Below, piece after piece: positions 26,084 through 34,136 of a stretch of 64,000 nucleotides of DNA (the first letter of the stretch is position 1; every line of letters begins with the position of its first letter). This DNA comes from Stutzerimonas stutzeri (GTDB lineage Bacteria > Pseudomonadota > Gammaproteobacteria > Pseudomonadales > Pseudomonadaceae). Both the position numbers and the translations under genes were made by a program. The notes under the pieces are model-generated. The model ran no database searches. It saw only the letters and a list, made by a program, of their open reading frames with translations, and was not told the origin of the DNA. The stretch spans positions 558,001 to 622,000 of the forward strand of contig NZ_PPXG01000001.1 of the NCBI RefSeq assembly GCF_002909485.1. Reading direction: 5' to 3'.

Positions 26084-28666
26084 CTAGCGCATGCCCAGCT
26101 GCTTGCGCATCTGCGCGGTGATTCGCTGGGAGGTCTGCGCGATGTCCACCCATGGATCGTCAGTGCCAAGCTCGTCCAGCCGTTCCAGCAGATTGCGAAC
26201 CGTCCACAGATTCGCGCCCCTCAGCTCCACAAGCTCCTCCCGGAAGATGGGCACGGATACCGGCAATCCTTCTCGAGTACGCGCCGAGTATGCCGCTACG
26301 GTGCTGGCGCCGCGGCTGTTACGCAGGTAGTCGATGAAGATGCGGCCGACCCGGTTCTTTGGCCCGCTCACGGCAGAAAAATGCGTTGGCAGCAACTTGG
26401 CGAGGTACTTGGCGATGGCCTGGCTGAAACTCTTTACTTCGCCCCAGTCGTGTACGGGGTCAAGGGGTACGACAATATGTAAACCCTTGCCACCGCTGGT
26501 CTTGAGAAACGAGGTTAAGCCAATCTCGTCCAACAGTGTCTGGGTCAGGTGAGTCGCTTCGACCATGCGTTTCCAGGGCAACGCCGGATCGGGGTCGAGG
26601 TCGAGCACAAAGCGGTCTGGATGCTCCAGCTCCGGCGCCACCGCATTCCAGCAGTGCAGTTCAATGGTGCCCATCTGCGCAGCTCCAACCAGCGCCTCGA
26701 CGTTGTCGATCACCATAAGTGCGCCGTGTTTAGGATCTAGGGCCGGGTCCAGCTGGGTGATGTGCGGTATCGCCAACTTATCCGCATGTTTTTGGAAGAA
26801 CAGCTCACCACCAATGCCTTCCGGGGCGCGGACCAACGCCAACGGGCGCGCACGCAGTTGCGGCAAGGTCCATGGGGCGACCTGAGCGTAAAAGCGCGCC
26901 AGCTCAATTTTGGTCGTGCCGCTGCTGGGGTCGATGACCCGTTCTGGATTGGAAATCTTGATCAGTCCGCTGCCGATGGGATCGGCTTTGCGTTTCGCAG
27001 CTGAAGTGCTACTCGAAGAAGCTGAGCTGCCACGGCTGGCGGGCTTGGCTCGCTCGCGGGTGATGGCTTCGGCAGGTTTATCCGAGCGCAAGCCATGAAA
27101 CACCGAATGGCGGACTACGCCTTGACGGGTCATCTCCGCATAGGCGACTTCGCACATCAGTTCCGGCTTGAGCCATTGCGCGCCGCGCACATCAGCCGCA
27201 GGTGCGGCCTTGGCCAATGGGCTTTTATCGGTTTCCAGCTTTTTCAGTTGCCTGTGCAGGCTCTGCAGCGTTGCGTGATTGAAACCGGTGCCGACCTTAC
27301 CCGCGTAAAGCAGCTTCCCGTTTTCGTCATGCAGACCCAGCAACAGCGCGCCAAAACCGCTCCGTGTGCCTTTTGGCTGGGTGTAGCCGACGATGATGAA
27401 CTCCTGGCGATTACTGCACTTGATCTTCACCCAGCTATTGCTCCGCCGGGAAACGTAAGCGCTGCCAACGCGCTTGCCAATCAGCCCTTCCAGCTTCATC
27501 TGGCAGGCGCTTTCAAGAATGCTGTCCGCCTGTTCGGTGAAATCCTCGGAGTAACGCAGCAGCCCGCTGTCACTTCGTTCTAGCACTTCGCGCAACGCAA
27601 CGCGGCGCTGCTCCAACGGGACTTCGCGAAGATCCATGCCATTCAGATAGGGCATGTCGAACAGGTAATAAAGAATGCTGCCACTGCGCCCTGCTTCAAA
27701 CGCATTCTGCAACGCCTGAAAGTCTGGCGCGCCCTCCTCGTTCGGCACCACCACCTCTCCGTCCAGCCAGCCAGACTCCAACCCCAAAGCGGCTAAAGCT
27801 GCCGCTTGCTGCGGCATTTTCGCGGTCCAGTCGTGGCCATTGCGGGTGAATACCCCGACCTTGCCGGCGTCGATGCGGGCAAGCATGCGGTAACCGTCAA
27901 ACTTGATCTCGTAGCGCCAGTCTCCGGTTGGAACCGAATCGACCAGTGTGGCCAGCTGCGGCTTGAAGCGCTCCGGCAACTCGGCCGGGACAGCACCTGC
28001 TAGCGTGACCGCTGCGCTCTGCTGGCGTGGCTCTCGTTTTTTGGCTGGCGCCTTGACAGCCTTGGCCGGCGACTCCGCCACTCGGGGCTTGACCGCGCCG
28101 CGGTTGCGCGGGACCAGCGTGCGGTCGCTGAGCACGCTGTTCGGCTCGGCCGCGACTACGTCATAGTCATCCTCCTCGCGTGCCGCCTCGTCACGGGACT
28201 TGATTAGAAACCACTGCTCCTTCTTGCCATCCATGTGCGTGCGCACCAGATTCCAGCTGCCCGCGAGTTTCTCCCCTTCCAGGGTGAATTTAAGCTTGCC
28301 TTTGCGATACGCCTCATCGGGATCGCCCTGAGGTATCCAGACGCCCCGGTCCCAGACGATCACATCGCCAGCGCCATAATGACCCGGTGGAATGCTGCCC
28401 TCGAACGTGGCGTATTCCAGCGGATGGTCCTCCACGTGAACAGCTAGCCGGCGCGCGCTAGGGTCCAAGCTCGGACCTTTGGGGATGGCCCAGCTCTTCA
28501 ACGTACCGTTCAGTTCCAGGCGAAAGTCGTAATGCAGACGTGAGGCGTCGTGCTTCTGGATGCAGTATTGCAGCGCCTTGACCTTGCGAGGTTTCGCGCG
28601 CGCTTTGCCGGACGGCTCAGGTGTGGCGGCGAAGTCGCGCATGCGCTGGTAGTCATCGAGCGCCAT
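26084..28666 (-). CDS. ligD: Multidomain DNA ligase D (phosphoesterase-ligase-polymerase)
   Basis: An 860-residue enzyme for bacterial non-homologous end joining with Ku. The 3'-phosphoesterase domain spans about 35-160 (QKHDASRLHYDFRLEL, HVEDHP, HYGAG), the ATP-dependent ligase about 230-540 (motif I EIKFDGYR with the AMP-accepting Lys) and the primase-polymerase about 570-860 (VLDLDPDPALPW, KTSGGKGLHIVVP). This is the same domain order as P. aeruginosa LigD (PA2138). ATG 28666 has GGAG upstream. Ku and a second polymerase-only protein are encoded 32 kb away in the window. Many long minus-complement frames across it are shadows. Confidence 0.95.
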   Translation of the reverse strand: MALDDYQRMRDFAATPEPSGKARAKPRKVKALQYCIQKHDASRLHYDFRLELNGTLKSWAIPKGPSLDPSARRLAVHVEDHPLEYATFEGSIPPGHYGAGDVIVWDRGVWIPQGDPDEAYRKGKLKFTLEGEKLAGSWNLVRTHMDGKKEQWFLIKSRDEAAREEDDYDVVAAEPNSVLSDRTLVPRNRGAVKPRVAESPAKAVKAPAKKREPRQQSAAVTLAGAVPAELPERFKPQLATLVDSVPTGDWRYEIKFDGYRMLARIDAGKVGVFTRNGHDWTAKMPQQAAALAALGLESGWLDGEVVVPNEEGAPDFQALQNAFEAGRSGSILYYLFDMPYLNGMDLREVPLEQRRVALREVLERSDSGLLRYSEDFTEQADSILESACQMKLEGLIGKRVGSAYVSRRSNSWVKIKCSNRQEFIIVGYTQPKGTRSGFGALLLGLHDENGKLLYAGKVGTGFNHATLQSLHRQLKKLETDKSPLAKAAPAADVRGAQWLKPELMCEVAYAEMTRQGVVRHSVFHGLRSDKPAEAITRERAKPASRGSSASSSSTSAAKRKADPIGSGLIKISNPERVIDPSSGTTKIELARFYAQVAPWTLPQLRARPLALVRAPEGIGGELFFQKHADKLAIPHITQLDPALDPKHGALMVIDNVEALVGAAQMGTIELHCWNAVAPELEHPDRFVLDLDPDPALPWKRMVEATHLTQTLLDEIGLTSFLKTSGGKGLHIVVPLDPVHDWGEVKSFSQAIAKYLAKLLPTHFSAVSGPKNRVGRIFIDYLRNSRGASTVAAYSARTREGLPVSVPIFREELVELRGANLWTVRNLLERLDELGTDDPWVDIAQTSQRITAQMRKQLGMR

Positions 28667-28692
28667 GGCTATCTCCTGATGATGCCTAGCCG

Positions 28693-28989
28693 TTACTCCA
28701 GCTTGCCGGCATCGGTGGAGGTGTCATTAGGACCGCCTGGTGCCGAATGGCGTGTGGGATCGGTGGACTTCTCGTCTTCACCCATGGGTGGCGCTACTGG
28801 CCGGCCGTCTTCGATAACCGTCCGCCCTTCATGGTCCTTTCTAGTTTCCACTTCTTCCTGTGGAGTGGGATTGCCCATGGTGCTGGGCCGCGACCCCGTA
28901 TCATCACGTGGGGTACCGGCGGGGAACTGGGCCATGACCGGGAGCGCAATCAGAGCGCTCAGGATTGACGTGAGCATCAGTCTTTTCAT
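28693..28989 (-). CDS. Small secreted hydrophilic protein, unknown function
   Basis: A 98-residue protein with a clear signal peptide (MKRLMLTSILSALIALPVMA) and a mature part that is almost entirely polar, rich in Pro, Asp, Glu, Thr and Gly, so probably disordered. ATG 28989 has GGAG 9 bases upstream; the longer frame to 29124 lacks such a site. It lies 26 bp before ligD on the same strand and may be co-transcribed with it. I recognise no family. Confidence 0.7.
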   Translation of the reverse strand: MKRLMLTSILSALIALPVMAQFPAGTPRDDTGSRPSTMGNPTPQEEVETRKDHEGRTVIEDGRPVAPPMGEDEKSTDPTRHSAPGGPNDTSTDAGKLE

Positions 28990-29264
28990 ATCGGGTCTCC
29001 GCGAGAGGACGTACTTAATTTGGTCATCCCCTGCTGGTATGAAGTTCAGCGAAGAGGAATCCAGCTGTCCGACACCTTCCGACAAGCGGTGATTGCTGAA
29101 TCCAGCAGCGTAGAGGGCTTGCAAGACTTAATCTGCCGGATGGACATATCGACGCATTTACATCCGGATCAGCACTGCTACGGTTGAATGACGTCGGGAA
29201 AACAGGGTGCGCAGTGGAGGTTTGTTCTGCGCTCTAGTCACCTTCCTTACATTAGGGAGGATTT

Positions 29265-29534
29265 ATGAATACGCGTCTTCCACTGTTCAAAATCGAAGCC
29301 ATTCTGCACACCTATCTGCGCCCGTTTCAGTGTGAGTGCCGTGATGCGGACAGCTCGCTTAGCGTGCGCCTGTTCCACGAGCCACCGGACGAAGAGCTCA
29401 CTGTTCTAGGTATTTCCTACGATCAATGTCGCGATGCCGCCAATCTGGTGCGCTTGGCACAAGAGCTGCGTATTGAAATGTTCGCGACCCGCAGTACATT
29501 GCCTGAAGCCGATTCGCCCGAACCGGGTAAATGA
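29265..29534 (+). CDS. DUF1652 family protein
   Basis: An 89-residue protein of DUF1652, a family found mainly in Pseudomonas. Typical features are the N-terminal IEAILHTYLRPFQCECRD, the central LTVLGISYDQCRDAANLVRLAQELR, and a short acidic tail. A strong ribosome site (AGGGAGG) precedes ATG 29265. Function is unknown. It converges on the DUF2061 gene with 6 bp between stops. Confidence 0.85.
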   Translation: MNTRLPLFKIEAILHTYLRPFQCECRDADSSLSVRLFHEPPDEELTVLGISYDQCRDAANLVRLAQELRIEMFATRSTLPEADSPEPGK

Positions 29535-29540
29535 GGACAC

Positions 29541-29825
29541 TTATCGTGGCGTGCGAACGACTCGACCGCTGGACGCCTGGCCGCGGCCTATGTATTTCAA
29601 AAATACATCGTGACCGTAGCTGTGGGACGTTACAGGCTTCTGTCTACCGAAACGCTGCCATGCGCGTTCATGAAAATAAAAAACCACCGTATTACACAAC
29701 GGCTCTATAAGGGCTACCGCACCGCCCAGTACCACGCTGCCAGTCAGGGCGTAGACAACGATGAACGCTGTAGCGAAATGCAGAACAGCGAAGGTCAGGG
29801 TTTTGACGAGTGGTCTTGGTTTCAT
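29541..29825 (-). CDS. DUF2061 small membrane protein
   Basis: A 94-residue inner-membrane protein with two hydrophobic helices (VKTLTFAVLHFATAFIVVYALTG and the following VALIEPLCNTVVFYFHERAWQRFG), the DUF2061 pattern. Usually about 70-80 residues; the last 25 here are polar. ATG 29825. Function unknown. Confidence 0.8.
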   Translation of the reverse strand: MKPRPLVKTLTFAVLHFATAFIVVYALTGSVVLGGAVALIEPLCNTVVFYFHERAWQRFGRQKPVTSHSYGHDVFLKYIGRGQASSGRVVRTPR

Positions 29826-29881
29826 TGGTCAATTCCAGCAGTGCATCGGATTTTGATTGCGCCGAGAATATGGTTAAGGAA

Positions 29882-29906
29882 TGCCCGGCTTCTTATCAGC
29901 CGGGCA
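29882..29906 (-). terminator. Hairpin terminator of the DUF892 gene
   Basis: TGCCCGGCT-TCTTATC-AGCCGGGCA, a perfect 9-bp stem, starts 9 bases beyond the DUF892 stop. On the minus strand it is followed by TTCCTTAA, a weak T-rich tail. Confidence 0.6.
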
Positions 29907-29914
29907 GTTCGCGC

Positions 29915-30445
29915 TTAACGCTTGGCTTCTACGTTCGGCTCTAGTGCGCGGGTCAGGTAGGCCTGCGTCAGCTCCGGCAGGTGGTCGCGCAGCCAATCAG
30001 CCATTGCGATCTCCTCCAAGAGAATCCGTTCGCAGACTTCCTTGGTTTGCATGTCACCCACCGCTTCGGCCGCGGCAATAAGGATGGTGTAGGAAGCAAT
30101 CTCCAGGTTCTCGAATACGTTACCCATCTGTGCGCCTTTGACGATTTCGTCATTTACCATCATGCCGCCCATTGCCTGCCCCATCGCCATCATCTTGCCT
30201 CCCAGGTCCTTGAGGCCCGAGTAGGACTTGTCATAACGCTGCAGGCATCCTTCGATCAGCTTCGCCTGGTTCTGAGTTTCAGTTATGTGCTGTTCGATCC
30301 GCGCCTTGAGTTCTGGGTAGTGTTCGATACGACTTGCCTGCTTGTTCAACATCGTTTCCGCCTGGGCTTCCATCGCATGGGCATCGCGAAGCCATTCGAC
30401 AAGGCGCTCAACGCGTACATCGTTGCCGGTCTGTGCACTCTGCAT
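29915..30445 (-). CDS. DUF892 (YciE/YciF-like) ferritin-like stress protein
   Basis: A 176-residue four-helix ferritin-like protein. DUF892 motifs: VEWLRDAHAMEAQAETMLNKQASR, HITETQNQAKLIEGCLQRY, and NLEIASYTILIAAAEAVGD with a later LLEEIAMADWL. The Glu and His residues of a di-iron-type site are present (AHAMEAQ, ETQ, EIASY, EEI). Related genes respond to osmotic and stationary-phase stress. ATG 30445 has GAGGAG upstream. Confidence 0.88.
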   Translation of the reverse strand: MQSAQTGNDVRVERLVEWLRDAHAMEAQAETMLNKQASRIEHYPELKARIEQHITETQNQAKLIEGCLQRYDKSYSGLKDLGGKMMAMGQAMGGMMVNDEIVKGAQMGNVFENLEIASYTILIAAAEAVGDMQTKEVCERILLEEIAMADWLRDHLPELTQAYLTRALEPNVEAKR

Positions 30446-30470
30446 GGTTCTACTCCTCTAGGTCTGGAAG

Positions 30471-31760
30471 TTGGGCCGCCTTTTCGGCCTGCTCGTATTT
30501 TGTGAAAGACCTGGCCGACAAGAGTTCCGCCCACCCGTCCGGCGTGCCGAGCCAGGAAACGCCCTGAACTTTTGTCATGCGTCGTCGGTCACTGGCCCTG
30601 ACGAACGGCGAACCGGAGCCCTTGCTATCGAACTTCCTGCCCTCCTTCTGCAATGGGATCAGTACATCAGCCAACCAGCACTGCGCACGCTGATCGCCGC
30701 ATTGGTCGTTGTCCTGGTACTGAGCCTATTTGGGCGCCTGCTAACGGCGCTCATGCTGCGCCTAGCGCGGCTTTTCCTGTTCACACGCGAGCTGTCTGAG
30801 CACCTGGAGAAACCCATTCGGGTGTTGCTGCCATTGGTTGGGCTGCAAGGCGTCTGGACGTCCGCTCCGAATGATTTACTGCTGATCAACGCAGCACGGC
30901 AGATAACGACCCTGCTGATCATCGCCGCGCTGACATGGCTAGTGATGCGCCTGTTGCGCGGTCTGCAGCAGTTCATCGAGCTTAGAAACCCGGTGAATGT
31001 GGTCGACAACCTGCGCGCTAGGCAGATCCAGACGCAGTCACGCGTCCTGCTGCGAACCTTGACGTTCTTCGTCCTGCTGATCGGCGCGGCGGCAATGCTG
31101 ATGACGTTCCCCGGTGCCCGCCAATTCGGCGCGAGTCTGCTGGCCTCTGCGGGTCTTGCAGGCCTGGCAGTGGGCTTTGCGGCAAGGCCGGTACTGGCCA
31201 ATCTAATTGCCGGACTGCAGATCGCGATGACCCAACCGATCCGACTCGATGACGTAGTCATCGTCGAGAGCGAATGGGGCCGTATTGAGGAAATAACCGG
31301 GACCTATGTAGTCGTCCGCATTTGGGACGACCGCCGGCTGGTCGTGCCGCTGCAGTACTTCATCGAAAAGCCCTTTCAAAACTGGACGCGCCGTGGCTCC
31401 AGCCTGATCGGCACGGTATTTCTCTGGGCCGATTATTCGCTGCCGCTCGAGCCGCTACGCGAAGAGTTGCGGCGCCTTTGCAAGGAAGTCCCGGAGCTGT
31501 GGGACGGCAGGGTCTGCGTGCTGCAGGTGACCGATACCAGCGAGAAATCAATCCAGCTGCGTGCTTTGGTTAGCTCACCGGATTCGTCTCGCAACTGGGA
31601 TCTACGCTGCCACATTCGCGAGAACCTGCTCGGCTTCATCCAGCGCCAATACCCGCACTCGCTGCCGCAGGTTCGGGCAGACCTAAGCGTCGGGCACAAA
31701 CAGCGTGTCGATATGTCACCGCCGGAGCACGTCGAGCCCGAGCGCCAACCACCTGTGTAA
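30471..31760 (+). CDS. MscS-type mechanosensitive ion channel protein
   Basis: Up to 429 residues. Membrane segments at about 70-95, 130-155 and 190-215 lead into the pore helix FGASLLASAGLAGLAVGFAARPVLANLIAGLQIAMTQ and the MscS beta-domain (IRLDDVVIVESEWGRIEEITGTYVVVRIWDDRRLVVP). The start is doubtful: TTG 30471 has only a close GGAAG, the first 50 residues look non-conserved, and no ATG, GTG or TTG occurs in frame until inside the first membrane helix. An ATG at 30577 lies in another frame. The N-terminus may have suffered a frameshift, or an unusual start is used. Confidence 0.82.
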   Translation: MGRLFGLLVFCERPGRQEFRPPVRRAEPGNALNFCHASSVTGPDERRTGALAIELPALLLQWDQYISQPALRTLIAALVVVLVLSLFGRLLTALMLRLARLFLFTRELSEHLEKPIRVLLPLVGLQGVWTSAPNDLLLINAARQITTLLIIAALTWLVMRLLRGLQQFIELRNPVNVVDNLRARQIQTQSRVLLRTLTFFVLLIGAAAMLMTFPGARQFGASLLASAGLAGLAVGFAARPVLANLIAGLQIAMTQPIRLDDVVIVESEWGRIEEITGTYVVVRIWDDRRLVVPLQYFIEKPFQNWTRRGSSLIGTVFLWADYSLPLEPLREELRRLCKEVPELWDGRVCVLQVTDTSEKSIQLRALVSSPDSSRNWDLRCHIRENLLGFIQRQYPHSLPQVRADLSVGHKQRVDMSPPEHVEPERQPPV

Positions 31761-31763
31761 AAC

Positions 31764-32273
31764 CTAGGCGCTAGCAGTACCGTGCAGCTTCTTCAGCAGC
31801 CCTACGTACATCTCCGGCAATCGGATCAACCCGTGCCATGCGGCCTGCTTGCGTATTTCCACACGGCCACCCTCGAACTGCACCGTTTCGCTCATCACCA
31901 ACACCCGTTCGCCCCGCTTCAGTGCATACGCATAGCACTGAGTACCTCCTTCGTCCTCCTGGTCATCGTCCGCAACACCGGTATTGGCGATCGCCATGTT
32001 GGCGCTGCTGGCGGCACGAAGGGCGCCTACGGCCATCTCGCGGGCCACCTCCTCGCTGGTAAGGCCGAACTCCTCGATGGTGTCGAAATTCACCTCTAGC
32101 AAGCGGTTCTTGGCCTCCGGCGAATACACCACGAAACCGCATTCGAGCACCTTTCCGCACCCAGGAATGTCACCTAGCAGGGATGCCATCAGCCCACAGG
32201 TACAGGATTCGGCGGTGGCCAGTACAAGCGCTTCGCGCTGGAGAAACGCAACGATGTTCTCAATCTCTTGCAT
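31764..32273 (-). CDS. CinA C-terminal-domain protein (PncC-like amidohydrolase)
   Basis: A 169-residue stand-alone CinA-C protein, expected to hydrolyse nicotinamide mononucleotide to nicotinate mononucleotide. The motif ATAESCTCGLMASLL contains the candidate Ser nucleophile but has Cys where most members have the first Gly of ESCTGG. FVVYSPEAKNRLLEV and IANTGVADDDQEDEGGT follow the family pattern, although the second normally reads TGIAGP. ATG 32273 has GGAG 9 bases upstream; the ORF could extend 10 residues. With two altered loops, activity is uncertain. Confidence 0.82.
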   Translation of the reverse strand: MQEIENIVAFLQREALVLATAESCTCGLMASLLGDIPGCGKVLECGFVVYSPEAKNRLLEVNFDTIEEFGLTSEEVAREMAVGALRAASSANMAIANTGVADDDQEDEGGTQCYAYALKRGERVLVMSETVQFEGGRVEIRKQAAWHGLIRLPEMYVGLLKKLHGTASA

Positions 32274-32375
32274 GGTTCTTGCTCCGCCAATTTCGAGGGT
32301 CATCGCCTAACGGCTCTATATTCCGAACAAGTTGGCTAGGTACGAGTTCCAGGGCGGCTGTTGATCGGATTTTAA

Positions 32376-32402
32376 GAACTTCTACCGCGACGCTGGGTCT
32401 GG
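32376..32402 (+). promoter_or_regulatory. Candidate AlgU (sigma-E-type) promoter of the glgA operon
   Basis: GAACTT (32376-32381), 16 bases, TCTGG (32398-32402) against the AlgU consensus GAACTT-N16/17-TCTGA, about 170 bp before the glgA ATG. A second GAACTT lies in the perfect 12-bp palindrome GAACTTAAGTTC at 32454-32465 but has no matching -10. This 300-bp intergenic region holds nothing else recognised. Confidence 0.5.
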
Positions 32403-32573
32403 TTTTTGGTAGGGCCAGTGCAGCCCTACATGCCCTCGTGGCAGTTCAAATAAGAACTTAAGTTCAGCCTGGTCGTGTTCATGGTATGCGGCGGTCATCA
32501 GATCGTTGCATAGGAGAAATATGCTCGTAAGTGGCGCCGGCACCTGGAACGCCGGGGCTCTGGGGAGATCGAG

Positions 32574-34124
32574 ATGAGTATTGCCGCTGTGAACGCCCGG
32601 CCTATCGGAATACCGAAGGCCCAACTTGTTGCACCCCCGGTTACCCGCCCTGCCCTGCAGATTCGCAGTAGCCACGATGACAAACGCAAAATCCTTTTTG
32701 TCACTTCCGAGCTGACCGATCTGGTCAAGACCGGCGGTCTCGCCGATGTATCTGCAGCCCTGCCCCGCGCACTTGGCGCACGGCATGACGTACGCGTGCT
32801 GATCCCGGGTTATTCGCAAGTGATAAACAGTGGGCACGCCATTCGCACGGTCGGTTCGCTCAACGGCTATGCCGAGATACCCGGTTGCCGCATTGGGCGG
32901 ATGGACATGCCTGACGGCCTGATCATCTACGTGCTGATCTGCCCTGAGCTTTATGAGCGCGACGGCTCGCCCTACGGCGATAACCACGGCAATGACTGGC
33001 CGGACAATCCGATTCGCTTCGCCCGTCTGGGCCTTGCTGCGGCGGAGATTGCCGCAGGCACCGCCTGCATCAGTTGGGCACCAGAGCTGGTTCATGCTCA
33101 CGACTGGCCAGCCGGGTTGACTCCTGCATATATGCGCTGGCGTGGGCTGAATACGCCGAGCGTTTTCACCATTCACAACCTGGCCTATCAGGGCAACATC
33201 GATATGTCGCAGCGGCGCCAGCTGGGCATACCAGCGGACGCATGCGACCCCGAACGCATGGAGTTCTACGGCAAGCTTTCGCTGCTCAAGGCCGGTATCG
33301 CCTATGCCAACCGAGTGACCACCGTAAGCGCTACCTACGCAGAGGAAATCACCACGCCGGAATTCGGCTGTGGCATGGAGGGGTTCCTCAGCATGAAAGC
33401 CCGCCAGGGGCTACTCAGTGGATTACTCAATGGCATCGACGAGAGCTGGGAACCGGAAACCGACCCCTATCTGGTAAGCGGTTTCAGCGCGCGCCGCTGG
33501 ACTGGCAAGGAGGCGAACGCCGCTTATATCCGTGAATCCTTCGGCCTCGAACAGTGCGGGGCGCCCCTGTTCGCCGTGGTTTCGCGCCTGGTTCATCAAA
33601 AAGGCGTGGATCTGACGCTCGATGTGGCCCACGCCATCGTCGCAGGCGGCGGTCAGCTGGCGATTCTGGGTCAAGGCGATCACTACATCGAGAACCAGGT
33701 TCGTCAACTGGCTGCCCAGTACCCTGGACGTGTCGCGGCCCATATCGGATTCAACGAAACCGATGCGCGTCGGCTGTTCGCCGGCAGCGACTTCCTGCTA
33801 ATGCCGTCGCGCTACGAGCCGTGCGGCCTGAGCCAGATGTATGCCCAGCGTTACGCCTCTTTGCCAATTGCACGCCGCACAGGCGGGTTGGCCGATTCCA
33901 TCGAGGACGGCGTCACCGGCTTCCTGTTCAACGAACCCAATACCGCCAGCTACCACCAAGCGGTTCAGCGGGCGCTGGCGATTCATCAGCATCCGCAGCT
34001 GCTCGGCGCCATGCGCTGCCGGGCAATGGCGACAGGCTTTTTCTGGCGCCATGCCATCGAACCTTACGACGTGCTCTACCGGCAGTTGCTCGGTGAGCGC
34101 CGCGAGGTTCGTCATTTAATCTGA
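32574..34124 (+). CDS. glgA: Glycogen synthase (ADP-glucose type)
   Basis: A 516-residue GT5 enzyme extending alpha-1,4-glucan from ADP-glucose. The N-terminal ADP-glucose motif is KTGGLADV (52-59), with HAHDWPAGLTPAY and VFTIHNLAYQG following, and the C-terminal retaining-GT motif SRYEPCGLSQMYAQRY with RRTGGLADSI. A 35-residue N-terminal extension precedes the conserved KILFVTSE. ATG 32574 has GGAG. First gene of the operon with treZ, malQ, treY and DUF2934 downstream. In related Pseudomonas the substrate may feed maltose-1-phosphate synthesis as well as glucan (literature idea, not shown here). Confidence 0.94.
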   Translation: MSIAAVNARPIGIPKAQLVAPPVTRPALQIRSSHDDKRKILFVTSELTDLVKTGGLADVSAALPRALGARHDVRVLIPGYSQVINSGHAIRTVGSLNGYAEIPGCRIGRMDMPDGLIIYVLICPELYERDGSPYGDNHGNDWPDNPIRFARLGLAAAEIAAGTACISWAPELVHAHDWPAGLTPAYMRWRGLNTPSVFTIHNLAYQGNIDMSQRRQLGIPADACDPERMEFYGKLSLLKAGIAYANRVTTVSATYAEEITTPEFGCGMEGFLSMKARQGLLSGLLNGIDESWEPETDPYLVSGFSARRWTGKEANAAYIRESFGLEQCGAPLFAVVSRLVHQKGVDLTLDVAHAIVAGGGQLAILGQGDHYIENQVRQLAAQYPGRVAAHIGFNETDARRLFAGSDFLLMPSRYEPCGLSQMYAQRYASLPIARRTGGLADSIEDGVTGFLFNEPNTASYHQAVQRALAIHQHPQLLGAMRCRAMATGFFWRHAIEPYDVLYRQLLGERREVRHLI

Positions 34125-34136
34125 AGAGGTTGTTCA

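Noticed and set aside
25903..26121. 72-codon plus-strand frame over the CsoR-type operator
   Set aside because: No ribosome site and no protein-like pattern; it crosses the promoter of the dsrE-like gene and the ligD end.
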